Source: Schistocerca nitens
Taxonomy: Eukaryota > Arthropoda > Insecta > Orthoptera > Acrididae
Assembly (NCBI RefSeq): GCF_023898315.1
Contig: NC_064621.1
Location: 540,599,383-540,663,382 of the forward strand
Length of the DNA stretch: 64,000 bases
Direction of reading: 5' to 3'
Below the pieces are notes generated by a model. That model had not been told where the DNA came from and did no database searches. It worked only from the letters and a program-made list of their open reading frames with translations. Positions 23,131 through 35,199 of the stretch are shown piece after piece; position 1 is the first letter of the stretch, and every line of letters starts with the position of its first letter. The position numbers and the translations under genes are program-made.

Positions 23131-23700
23131 CACTTTACATCAGACCCAACTCCCCATTCAACACACCATTATGACCCCCACCCATTAACCACATACTCGC
23201 AAATTTCAGATTCCCGAAAGAGTTATGACATATATTGTGTATACACACAAACTTTTTCATCAAAACAGCTGTTGCACCCATAGAATCATGGATATGGGTA
23301 GTTTTTTCTGTTTGATATGTCCAACAGAAGAGAGACCAATCATATCTATAAAACAGACACAGAAAATTATATTTTTAGCAGAAATGTTCAGCATTTACTC
23401 AAAGCAAATCAACTTTCAAGCCAGCAATTTTGGTTGGATCATAATTTTTCTCTTTAATTTTAATTATGCAGCAGTAGTTCATATTATATTTCAACAATAC
23501 TACAATTATCTGAAGAACTCACATAGTGAGATTAACTATCACTTTCATAGAAGATACCACTACAAAAAGAAATTTCGTTACCCAGTGTACAGAAGTTTTA
23601 AATCATCTACTGACCATAACACAATCTATCTGCATCCAAGTTACAGATTGAAACTCGATACAAGTCTAGTGCTATATATGCTGGAAAACAGATCCTAACT

Positions 23701-23735
23701 GTTGTTGTTGTGGTCTTCAGTCCTGAGACTGGTTA
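23701..23735 (-). repeat. 35 bp RTE-like LINE tail (direct repeat with 25935-25969)
   Basis: On the minus strand this reads AACCAGTCTCAGGACTGAAG then ACCACAACAACAAC, the terminal sequence of the RTE-like LINE at 25935-26530 and 43150-43738. Here only the last 35 bp are present. It sits immediately 3' of a different LINE, with a matching copy on that LINE's 5' side. Confidence 0.7.
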
Positions 23736-23738
23736 AAT

Positions 23739-25850
23739 TAGATTAGTTTTTCGTTCCATAGATCCGTGTTGGGGAGATCCTTGTGGATGTGGAACATGTC
23801 AATTTATTTTTTTTAAAAAAGCTGAAATAACAATACTAATAGTATGAATATATACAATACATCATTTGTTTCTATTAAAAAATTCGTCAATGGAGTAGAA
23901 GGAGTTGGCCACTAGTAAGTCTTTCAGGCTCCTTTTAAACTGATCTTTATTTGTAACTAAATTTTTTATGTTTACTGGCAAATTATTGAAGATGAGTGTT
24001 CCTGAGTAGTGGACCCCTTTTTGAACTAAAGTAAGTGCTTTTAAGTCCTTGTGCAGATCATTTTTGTTCTTGGTATTGTATGTATGAACTGAGCTGTTTG
24101 TTGGGAAAAGAGATATATTATTTAGGACAAATTTCATTAAGGAGTAAATATACTGAGAGGCAGTAGTTAGTATACCCAGTTCTTTGAAGAGGTTTCTACA
24201 AGACGTCCGTGAGCTTACTCCACAAATAATACGTATTACACGCTTTTGGACTCTGAAAACTTTTGTTTGACTTGAAGAGTTACCCCAAAATATACCATAT
24301 GACATTGTGGAATGAAAGTAGGCAAAGTATGCAAGCTTTTTCACTTTTATGTCGCCTATGTCTGCTAACACTCGAATTGCAAATACAGATTTGTTAAGGC
24401 GTTTCTGCAGTTCTGTGGTGTGCTCCTCCAACTGAATTTATTATCAAGTTGTAATCCCAGGAATGACTGTCAACCTCTTCTATCTGCTCTTCTTCGTACT
24501 TTATGCATATGCTGGGTGGAAACCTCTTACAGGTTTTGAATTGCATATAGTGAGTCTTTTCGAAGTTTAATGTCAGTGAGTTGGCTTTAAACCATTTATT
24601 AATATCCATGAAAATATCATTAGCAGATCTTTCTATAACTACACTCGACATACTATTTATTGCAATACTTGTGTCATCTGCAAACAAAACGAACTCTGCT
24701 TCTGGCAGTGTAACTGATGAGAGATCATTAATGTACACAAGAAAAAGCAATGGCCCTAAGTTGGATCCTTATGGGACACCACATGTAATTTCTTCCCATT
24801 CTGATGACGACTTAATTCACTAGTCCCTTACACTGACACCCTTTGTTACCTGTTAGCGAGGCATGACTAGAACCATTTTGCAGCACTGCCTGTGACACCA
24901 TAGAATTCTAATTTACTTAAAAGAATGTTGTGGTTCACACAATCAAATGCCTTTGACAAATCACAGAAAATACCTGCTGCTTGTAATTTGTTATTTAATG
25001 AATTAAGTACATTTTCACTGTAGGTGTAAATAGCCTTTTCGATATCAGAACCCTTCAGAAATCCAAACTGTGTTCTTGATAATATGTTATTTATTGTCAG
25101 ATGGTTGAGAAGCTGCCTGTACATTACTTTTTCTAAAATTTTTGAGAATCTGGCAAAAGTGAAATCGGTCTGTAGTTTGATGGCATCTCTTTATCCCCTT
25201 TCTTGAATAGAGGCTTAACATCTGCATATTTCAGCCTGTCAGGAAACGTCCCAGTTATAATTGACTGGTTACACAAGTAACTTAGAATTGTACTAAACTC
25301 ACAAAAACATGCCTTAATTAACTTTGTTGATATTTCATCGTAACCACTAGAATGCTTTGTTTTTAAAGATTTTATTATGGAAGTTACTTCTTTTGATGAA
25401 GTGAGTGACATATTCATGTACCTGAAGCTATTTGTAAAGGCTAGTTTCAGATATTCAAGGGCATTATTTACTGATCCTGACAATCCCATTCTATCAGTAA
25501 GAGATATAAAGTACTTGTTAAATAGATTTGCCACACTATGCCGATCAGTTACTAATGTGTCATCTACCCTTAGTGCTATTTGCTCCTGTTCCTTTCTGGT
25601 TCTACCAGTCTCCTCTTTCACTATATCCCATATTGTTTTTATTTTGTTCCCTGACATTGCTATCTTCTTCTTGTAGTGCATTTGTTTAGATGTCTGAATT
25701 ACTTTTTTTAATATTTTACAGTATTCCTTGTATTTAGTTAAATCATCAGCATTGGAGCTATTCTTGGTTGACAGATACATTTTCCTTTTTGTCTTACAGG
25801 GAATCTTTATTTCTTATGGTTTGATGCAGCATTTAATACTTCAGCATCAG
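23739..25850 (-). mobile_element. LINE (Jockey/CR1-like), 5'-truncated, RT to 3' UTR
   Basis: The minus strand encodes most of a non-LTR reverse transcriptase in several frames. A linker and RT start lie at 25780-25133 (KIKTIWDIVKEETGRTRK, then NYRPISLLP), followed by FDCVNHNILLSKLEFYGVTG (25124-24867), LFLVYINDL and FADDTSIAI (24750-24394), and the C-terminal region (24431-23862: RVIRIICGVSSRTSCRNLF, ending FFNRNK with a stop). A 3' UTR of about 120 bp runs to 23739 (CCACATCCACAAGGATC, then GGATCTATGGAACGAAAAAC). The endonuclease is missing. It resembles the palindrome LINE in layout and in the IRxIxGVxxRxSCR block but is a separate family. Frameshifts near 25133, 24850 and 24420 inactivate it. 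Confidence 0.85.
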
Positions 25851-25934
25851 GAAACTATACTATCTAACACAAAACAAATAAGGGAACTCACATTCTGCCA
25901 TCACATTTCATCAAAACTGACCAATGTAGGAGTT

Positions 25935-26530
25935 GTTGTTGTGGTCTTTAGTCCTGAGACTGGTTTGATGCAGCTCTCCATGCTACTCTATCCTGTGCAA
26001 GCTTCATCATCTCCCAGTACCTACTGCAACCAACATCTTCTGAATCTGTTGAGTGTCGTCATCTCTTGGTCTCCGTCTACGATTTTTACCCTCCACCCTG
26101 CCTTCAATACTAAATTACTGATCGCTTGATGCCTCAGAACATCATCTACCAACTGGTCCCTTCTCCTGGTCAAGCTGTGCCACAAATTCCTCTTCTCCAC
26201 AATTCTATTCAATACCTCCTCATTAGTTATGTGATCTACCCATCTAATCTTTAGCGTTCTTCTGTAGCACCACATTTCGAAAGCTTCTATTCCTCTTCTT
26301 GTCGAAACTATTTATTGTCCATGTTTCACTTCCATACATGGCTACACTCCATACCAATACTTTCAGAAATGACTTCCTGACACTTAAATCTATACTCGAT
26401 GTTAACAAATTTCTCTTCTTCAGAAACACTTTCCTTGCCATTGCCAGTCTACATTTTATATCCTCCATACTTCGACCATCAGTTTTTTGCTCCCCAAATA
26501 GCAAAACTCTTGCTACTTTAAGTGTCATTT
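25935..26530 (-). mobile_element. RTE-like LINE, C-terminal coding end and tail
   Basis: Minus-strand sequence codes for CRLAMARKVFLKKRNLLTSS, VAMYGSETWTINS and, after a frameshift, KIRWVDHITNEEVLNRI and later blocks, ending AACCAGTCTCAGGACT...(CAA)n. This is the region after the RT of a LINE family whose other copy, on the plus strand at 43150-43738, is very similar. The copy is 5'-truncated before the RT catalytic core and has frameshifts near 26260 and 26160. The trailing ACAACAACAAC is the family's short tail. Confidence 0.75.
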
Positions 26531-26534
26531 CCTA

Positions 26535-28690
26535 ATCTAGTTCCCTCAGCATCACCTGACTTAATTCAACTACATTCCATAGATACTAACTATACTAAAC
26601 AAAATATGAGGACATGACTGGCAATGTAAGGGTTTTCCACATCATCTGGATAAAGTTGAACAATTCTATAAGAACAGAGTTAAAACCAGTTGGCATAAGT
26701 CAACTGAACAGTAGGTCACACACTGTTTCTTAGACATTCAGGCAAAGGAAGCAGCTGAGGCAACTCCTGTTGTACAGTTATTTTATACCCATATTGTTCC
26801 TAAAAATGCAACTATTTCACAGTATTTATTGATCTAAAAGATTGTGTGCTATTCTCACACTGCCTCCTTGGGACTGACTCAAAAGCAATCTTCCATTATT
26901 CCAAGTTCCTCCACCAATCTGACAAGTAACCTTGTTCCTCTGGTATTCCCACCACTACAGTTTTCGCTCAAAGAGGGTCAGGCATGCCAATCACCAATAG
27001 TGCTTACTGAAGTATTCTGACTTTTCTTTTCCCCCATGATGTTAGATTGTTGCCGTATTACTATTTCTGTTTTTTTTTTCCCGGTCTCTGTCTCCCTACA
27101 GCTTTCCTACTGAATATGAACAACTGTTCACATTAACAACTGCCCTTGTGAACGTCTCATTTCAACATACTTCCTCGTGCATGGGACAACTAAAATGCAC
27201 AAAGCATGTCATTTGGATGAAGTAGTGAAGAAGGAAGAGTGCCCTATATTCAATACTTTTAGCAAGTAGCTAAAGTATGCTTATCTGACAATATCCATAA
27301 ATTAAATTATCATTAAATTTTAAGCTCTTTGGGAAGGAGCTAAGGCAGAACATATAAAATACTCATCTACAAACAAGTGTGAATTACTTAGTAGCTGTGA
27401 CCCAAATCGCAGGGTGTTATACCTTTGATACATACTCCTGTACCCAGTCTTAGGACAGACTTTCATTTTCTAGATCAACATTCCTTAACAATACAGAAAG
27501 ACATTATGATTTGTTTTCAAGACAACTATCAACATAGATGTGCAATAAAACAAGCCAGTTCACAGATGAGGTTCACAAGTACATTTCCTTTATTTTCTCA
27601 GGAAGACTTGCAAGTGCGTGGAAGATCATATAAATTAGCCTGCTTGTTATAAATGAATCTGTGACATACAATCATGTAACTACATTAATTGATTAAAATA
27701 ATGAGTTAGTTGGTCCTTAAGGAATTTGGAAAATGCTGGCACATGCTCAAGCAAAGAAATATTAGGTTAAATAACTTAGGAGCAGAGAGAACTCACCGAA
27801 TAGTTGTTACCTTTGCTCCCAAATTATTTACATTCTTCAAGGACTTTCCATTACCATAAATAACTGATATAATTACTGCATAATTCCAAGCAGTCAGTTA
27901 CACTACCACACAATCTAGAAAGCAAAAGAGTCCTCAAAACCTGTGTCACTCATGGGATAATACTTAATGTAAGATTTGTCAATCTCAATCTCAGCAAATG
28001 AGTTTTCAAAAGCAACAAAAACTGCTTCAACAGCATGTAAAACTTCTAACAACTTCAAAATGAGCCATTTGTACATTTTCAGATTGTTTCAATTCAGCTT
28101 TGGCAAAAATGATTACTCAGAAACGCCACTGAAACTTATAAAAACTATGGCCATCTGCATGCTAAACGTAACCATTGCTGCTTTATACAAACTAACATTT
28201 AACAATTTGCAAAATATACTAATGTAATTGATGAGACAAGGGTAAGATTCCGCTAACTCTAGTTCTATAAATTTTACAGATATTTCTTTTTAAATCATGT
28301 CTTGACTTTACAGTTATTTTGCAAAATTACAAACCTTAAGTAATATTCTGTAAATATACAATATTACTGAAAATTTATTCACACTTCTGTACCTACTCGT
28401 TATGACTTCGAATAAGAGTACCTTATTCAATGGAAGATGGGGCTCGAGTGTATGAATTGAAAAGTGGCAACAGCATTGCTTTTTCCTTTTGAAATAAAAA
28501 TCAAACTATATTTAAAAAGCTGTACAACATCGCCTATCCTGAGAATTTCAAGCAACAGGAAGACTCAAAATATTGCTTGGGCTTCTGACAAATTTTTCAA
28601 AACCTGCAAATAGAGGTATTTCTCAGGGCAGATGGGTAGGAGGTCAGAAAATATAAAGAATCAAACTATATTGTAGTAAACAAATATAAG
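26535..28690. other. AT-rich sequence, no gene recognised
   Basis: No domain or clear repeat on either strand. Short open frames of up to 83 codons are not convincing. Confidence 0.35.
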
Positions 28691-29640
28691 ATTTGAAGCT
28701 TATCGTACAATCTTACCAGTATAAGAAAACATGGGCACATCAAATTTGAGTCTATTGGAGTCTTCAGCTGGATGAGCAGATTTCGGAGCTTCAATCTCAC
28801 ATGCTCCATCATAAGTCATCCTGAACCTGACAAGCCTTGGGCGAGTTCCATCTACGGCTAGTTCTCTAACTGGACCTGTACGAAAAGACACTTCTACTTT
28901 TAGAAAGTAGTCAGGAATGCTGCTCACTGGCTAAAGGTTTCATATGTAGCTTCAACAACTGTAACTGGTGAACACTTGGACCAAGCTGCTGCAAACACCT
29001 CCATACAATCTTCGGGAACTTCTGTTTGAGCTTTCTGGTTTATAAGCCCCATGCTTTCAGAACATTCCAAATAAGAATGTCTTCTTATTGGAAATGTTAT
29101 TTTAGTGTCGAATTTTCTCTACTGAAACCAAATTTGGCAAAAACTGAGTAATTGTGTATTCTTATTTTGGCCAGAACATTAGTAACAAAACATATCAAGA
29201 TTTGTCACAGTTATGTAAAGATAATTGAAACAAAATGTATGAATGAATTAACAGATGTCACTTTTTTTGGCAACACGTTCGAGATAAAGGGAAAATGTAC
29301 ACACTGCATTTGATAAACAGCAGACATTTAAAGCATACATAGATAATTGCTGTCTATAGTATACAGCATTAGTTACAGTAATGTTAGGCAGAGGCAGATT
29401 CTTGCAGAAATCCATACATATGGTTTTCCTTTCCAAACCCTTTCGGCTTTCCTCCTCAGCTTTTTTCTTCCTTTCACAAAATGTGTTTGCAATTGGTAGA
29501 AATGATTTAAAGTTTGCAATTCTTCACTTTAGTCTCAATACTTCTAATTTCTGTTGGTTCTGTTAATTTTCATTTTTCCATTTCCAAGTATTTCATTTTA
29601 CGTGTATATTCAGGTGTTACATGTATCCGTGCAGTGATAC
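28690..29640 (-). pseudogene. Pseudogene of a transposon-associated family (probably DUF7869)
   Basis: Minus-strand blocks appear in family order: an upstream charged segment (KKAEEESRKGLERK), CMDFCKNLPLPN, AVYYRQQLSMYALNV (29436-29248), CSGQNKN near 29165, then ITFPIRRHSYLECSESMGL with VPEDCMEVFAAAWSK (29100-28960), and after a frameshift IPDYFLKVEVSFRTGPVREL. The order LPLP - YYRQLxxY - GQNKN - FPIRGHSYLE is characteristic of an uncharacterised, often multicopy insect protein that I recall as DUF7869 and which may be a transposase-like nuclease. Stops at 29235 and 29110 and the shift near 28930 make this a dead copy. The family name is from memory and the function is unknown. Confidence 0.6.
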
Positions 29641-29923
29641 CCAAAGGAAATATTGAAGTCTGTATTAAATTTGTGTATTTTTCATAATACGCCATAAGTT
29701 TTGAGTAAGCCTCCTTTAACAAACTGAAAATTTTACCTACATCTAGTTCCTCAGAGAGGAATATTATAGTTTCATCTTCTTAACCCATAATGACTATTTC
29801 TACTCAAAAGAAGCAATACGCTGGTGTATGCTATTAACTGTTTCATCACCCACTTTCCAGTGCTGTTCTCATGTTTCTCCTACCAGTAGTTCAAAGAACA
29901 GACATTACATATTAATTATGGTG

Positions 29924-29924
<1 letters not shown>

Positions 29925-29955
<31 letters not shown>
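29925..29955 (+). repeat. (TTA)n microsatellite
   Basis: About ten uninterrupted trinucleotide units. Confidence 0.9.
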
Positions 29956-31023
29956 AGGCCTATAGTGCCCTTACTAAATTGTAATGACAAGTGTGGAAGA
30001 ATATCATTAAATCTTACATCTTTATACACTGTGCACTGCCATTAATGCTCATCTTTCCTAACCTTCTACACTGTATTGAAAGAATACATGTAAGGAGACT
30101 ACATAAGGAGACTACATAAATAAGCATTCTGCATATCCAGCACTCACAAAATAGCACTTACCTAAAATTTCCACCAGGTTATTTCTCAAATCAACTAAAC
30201 TGTATTATTGATGTAAGTACAAATACTTATGTAATGAAGCTTTCCATGCTGTTTACAGATTTTAAGAACTTTTAGTGTGTCCCTCCTAAAAGGTGCCAGG
30301 TGCATTTTTTTCTGGTGTTTCAGCAGATAATTGTAGCAATTTTGTCTTTGCAATGTGTAGTTGGAGTAAAACAAACAAACAAACAAACACCGGTAATCAT
30401 GTCTCGTGTGACACCCTGTGCCAAGGGAAAGCATCAGTTTGCTTTCTGTTACAAACAGAACAATTTTTAAAGAAGAATATTACATGTCCTTTAGATAGAG
30501 TGGTACCAAACGTGCCTTACAACTCTTATGAAGGAAACCTGGTATACAATGTTGTTGATTTTTAATATATTCATGGGATATTTTATATTGGGGATCAATT
30601 TTTAATGGCCTATTTGTTGTCTTGTCCGTCAGTACACAATGAAGAAAAATGACAAACTCTTCATTAAATATTATCAGTAAATTATACGGTTAAAAGAAAA
30701 GAAGACTGTTTGCAGAATATGAAGTACCTACCGTAGCAACCAAAGATTTTTTCTGCAGCAGTGCAATGGCAAAATTACATTAAAAAAACTGTTCACTCCC
30801 ATCTCCTCCATATACTGCAGTTCCACTTAAACATATTAAAAATGCTGAGCTACATTTTACAACATTTTAAAAGCTGTTTCTCAGCAGACAGTTCATTTGC
30901 AAGGTGGAAAAAGAAACAAACACTACATTCACTCTTTATTACTGAAGTTTACAATACAAGAAGTAAAGAAATTATATTGAAAATAAGCCAGACTATATGA
31001 AAAAAATTGTAGGAGTAAGGAAT

Positions 31024-31043
31024 GGGGGGGGGGGGGGGGGGGG
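31024..31043 (+). repeat. Poly(G) run, 20 bases
   Basis: Twenty consecutive G in AT-rich surroundings. Similar G or C runs are at 56926-56945, 63108-63124 and 63609-63621. Confidence 0.9.
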
Positions 31044-32035
31044 ACCCAGTACGGAAACTTAACTCATCACAAAATTCTCTCTGCTTAGCATAATCAGCAT
31101 TGCTTCTTAATGTGCCTTATGTGCTAAGGGATTTCACTAGTATAATCTGTTCATCACTACTACAGATTACATACTTTTTATGTTCAAAAATTAAACAAAA
31201 TCAATAACTTCATTAATAGTTTCCTATTGTAGGAGACTTTTAAGTTACACAACTTATCTGTCAATCTTTTAGGCCAGTACAGATTAAATATTTGCTAACT
31301 ACATTCTGTTCATGGTGTAACTGATACACATTTCCTCAAATGCCAATCTCTGCATGGCACTAATATGATCACCCAGTTACAGTCAAAACATGATGACTGT
31401 ATTACTCTGTGCATTTGTCAGATCCAATAAAGTTATTTTAGCTGCAAAATTTGATCAGACAGTTCATAAAGAATTAAAGTGACCACTATAATATGGAGAT
31501 TCAAAATTACTTGTCAAGATCAATTTGTAATGTATCAAGGTAATTACACTGTCACGAACATTTTCCGACCTTTTACAAAATCAATTTACTCGACATTTGA
31601 ATACGAATAAAATATTGGCATGATGGTAAGGATTTGCCAATCCACACCTGCATAGTGTAGATGTAGCTTAAGACTATTCAGTACAAACATACAATGGTCA
31701 ACAGACATATTAACATAAAGAATTCAAATTCAAGCTTGAACATGTCTTACTGTATATTAAGTTTACGTTTTTATTTAGGCTACATGACTAAACTTAAGTA
31801 GAACAGAAAGATTCTCCAGGAAAGTGAGGGAAGGAATTGTGCTAATTATTTAATCAAATGGAGCAAGTCATTATAACAAACTGTATTTATTAAGTTAACT
31901 GGCACAGAATCCTGCTAGAATACAGTTTACAGACTGAATGAGATAAAAAGTTAATGTTAACCTAAAAAATTACTAAGATCAGTTCCATTGTTACACTGCA
32001 TTATAAGCTGACTGCTGGTTTACAGTTGACTTCGC

Positions 32036-32143
32036 CTATCCCAAGACCTTATCATATCTCCGTCCAGTAGTCACATACACACTGGACAGGAGAATGACAA
32101 GGGCTCGGAGCAGGCCAGTTACTTGCTGCATACACTTATTTAT
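32036..32143 (-). CDS. Candidate terminal exon, possible membrane tail
   Basis: A good acceptor (TATATTTTTTTCAG) ends at 32144 on the minus strand. The sequence after it stays open for 35 codons in phase 0, MQQVTGLLRALVILLSSVYV being the core, ending with KVLG and TAG at 32038-32036. It is visibly richer in G/C at third positions than its neighbours and contains a hydrophobic stretch of about 17 residues that could be a tail anchor. I do not recognise the protein, and no upstream partner with a phase-0 donor was found. In the phase left by the alternative donor of the FBXL gene at 40433 it would read only D-K-stop, so it could also be an alternative last exon or 3' UTR of that gene. Confidence 0.35.
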   Translation of the reverse strand: MNKCMQQVTGLLRALVILLSSVYVTTGRRYDKVLG

Positions 32144-32149
32144 CTGAAA

Positions 32150-35100
32150 AAAATATAAATGGTGCTGTCATTTAAGAAAAGTATACTACAATACACTCAA
32201 TTACTTTATAATCAAAAGGTAAATAATTCCTTACAGGTTTCAGAAAACTTGATTACTGGGAAATATGAGCAGACACTGCAGGCCACAATGGGTCACATTT
32301 ACTTATCTAATGAAGCCAAACCTCTATGAAGTGACCGCTTACTGTTAGGTGTAACAGCCACTAAGACAACATGCAACATATACCTTGCGTCATGCCACAA
32401 AATTTTAATAGCTACTTTGCAATTTACTACACCACATCAAACATGATATTCTCTAAAAACATACAGTGAAATCAACACCACCAACAGGCATTTCACAGAA
32501 TGCTGCCTTCCTCTTTTTTCCAGTTGAATTCCTAATCTAAAGACGGCAGTTTTCACAAGGAAATTGTTAATATGTGACAGTTATGCAGTATAGAAAGCTA
32601 CTAATTAATTAGCACCACAAGAGATTTATCAAGCAAATAAATTTTAACTATACATCCAGCAATAATTCAACCAAGTTGGAAAGTTAAACCAATACTCATG
32701 TTACTCATCTACCTCTATCAGTTAAAAGAAACCATTAAAAACACAACTGTTTTTAATTTCTCATAAAAATAAAAATGTTAGAGTGGTCGCTAGAGGGTCA
32801 ACCTACATCAACTTACTGACAAAATTATCAATTCTATAAATTTCAGCCTGACTGTATTTTACAGCAAGTTTTATATAAGGAATGCAATAAAACTTCTCAC
32901 TAACTACACAAGTGTCTTCCAAAAATGATGCAGTTTCACAAAACTATGAACATTAATTTCATGAAACTTTCCAAAATGTTATTTCATTACAAAAAAAAAA
33001 AAAACTGTGCACTCAATACGGTAAACACACTCACTAAAAAAAAAGTAATTATGCATCCTCTGAACCAGGGTGTTTCTTTGTCTGCTAAATGAAAGGCAAT
33101 AGTCAGAAAAAAGTACATTATGTAGTTATCTCTTAAAAACCACAGGAGGGCCAACAAAAGAGAAGGAAAAAGAATAATAAAACACTTAACAGTTGAGACT
33201 TGGAAACCTGGATTCTATCTGTTAGAGAAGGCAGCTGATAAATCAGGAATAATGACTAGACTGACTACTGAAGCTTCTATCACAATGTTTATTACAAATT
33301 TCATTTTCGCATAGGATCTTTGACAACTTCATATGTTTTTTAAATGTCTTCTGTTAAGTTTTCTCTCTTTTTTCATCTTTCATTGTACCCTGTTATCTCT
33401 CAAGCTGGGGCCATGAGACACTGTCCTGTTACCTTTTCCCCTGTTGCCAGACACTGTGTACATTGTGTGCCGTCCTGTGGGAGCCAGTTTTTTCTATCTG
33501 TAGCTGTATTAGTTCCATTATTGTAACATTTTACTTCTCTTATTTACCAAAATTGTATGTTAAATGATAACACCGCCTACGTTAGAATTGTGAGAAACCT
33601 TTCACTCCCTCCAAATGATAAGACCTATCATTCAGGAATGGACAATTCACCAATTTCATACTGAACAAACTATCAGTTTCTGGACTGGAGTATTTTGAGT
33701 TTATAATCATAGATATCATCAACCACATATACAATGCAAATGAGAAACCGCTGCAGACCCTTCCCTACAAGGGAAAACTCAAAAAGTCTTTTACCATGAT
33801 GAGTGCACATAATTCCACATTCTTCTGATCATCAGGAAAGTTTCATCCTTTATTACTTTGTCGCCACGAAGTGAAAATTTATTTTTCTGCTACACTCATT
33901 AGAAACAAATTTTCCTTTCACTGCATACAATATTAAATTTGCTGATTTGACTCCAATGGAGATTACAGGAAGTACATAACACCAATACTTGCTTGTGACC
34001 AGCACATGAATCATGCATTTAAATATTTGAACAGGAAGTGTTTTTGAATGGGACCCAATTTTGAACTTTAAAAATGTCAGTGGTTACAAAATATTACTGT
34101 AAACTTTGATCTAAATATCTGCACAAAATTTATTTAGTTTCAAAAGAAAGCTACCAAAAACAAAACACAGACCACAACAGAACACTTTCATCAGAATGGA
34201 AGATAGTTTTATAACTGCCATGTCAATTTTCAAATATAAAAATGTGACCATATGAAATACTAAGCAATGGGCAACTTCTGACAACCTCAAAAATGTTTTT
34301 TTTTTAATTTACATAATACAACAGAAAACTTTTCTTATCTGAATGGCAAGAAGCACCTTTCTAAACACTTTGCCCTCAGTGTTTCAGTATAAATAATGAT
34401 AGAGAAGAAATGTATCACCAAACAGTTCTGGATATAAATTATTATCTGCAACAAAAACAGAAAACTCTGTAAGTTACAGGCCTTCAGTCATTATAGCACA
34501 TACAAGGCTACCTTACACATACAGTTGTCCCCACTCTAAAAAAAAATCACCACATATTCAAAAAGCTTTAAAAACTCTTTAAAGCTAACTTTATTCCATC
34601 ATACTGCTCCAGAATTTTACCTCTGTATTTCATACTACTTGTCTTCTTGTACCACTCACATTTCAACATATCAGAATGTAATGTGTTACCTGCTAAAAAG
34701 ATGGACTGATTATGCAGATGTAATGTAATATTAAGTTCTACTTAACAGATTGCAGAACACAGGCATAATCACTAAAGTGGTGGGCAGCTGTAGAGATAGG
34801 TATTGTGCATTCTGCAAAGAGAGGAAATTGCTCCAATATTCTTCTGTCAGTTTAGGCACCGTGAGAGCTGACTGTGCACTATACACATTGTTCTACAATG
34901 AACAGAATTATTAGAAATGTGAACGCATGCGCAGCATCCACAGAGATTTAATATATTTAAAGAATTTATTTTAGAATTAAAAATGTGAGCCTAAGGATAT
35001 CAAAAATAATTGTTTAATGGATTTCACTGTGCAACCTGCTACAGCATTATGACATATGTATCCAATTGAATGAAATATATTTTTTGAAGGAAACTGCATT

Positions 35101-35195
35101 ATTATGCAACCAAAAATGAATACTTTAGCTATTAATTTTTAATGCAGTTGCAGGGACAGTCATACAAAAGTCATATGCAGCAGTAATTAATTCTT
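32150..35195. other. AT-rich sequence, no gene recognised
   Basis: Only A tracts (for example 32989-33004) and short open frames. One of 60 codons at 33344-33526 has no support. Confidence 0.35.
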
Positions 35196-35199
35196 ACAT

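Larger units (their letters stand above)
29641..32035. other. AT-rich sequence with simple repeats
   Basis: Holds (TTA)n at 29925-29955, (AAAC)n at 30370-30390 and a G20 run at 31024-31043. No gene is recognised on either strand. Confidence 0.35.

Noticed and set aside
28700-28927. A separate small gene of 75 codons
   Set aside because: It starts at a GTG, and the sequence continues a frameshifted family block from 28960-29110, so it is part of the pseudogene.
33344-33526. A short secreted or membrane protein
   Set aside because: Hydrophobicity comes from a T-rich stretch; nothing else supports it.
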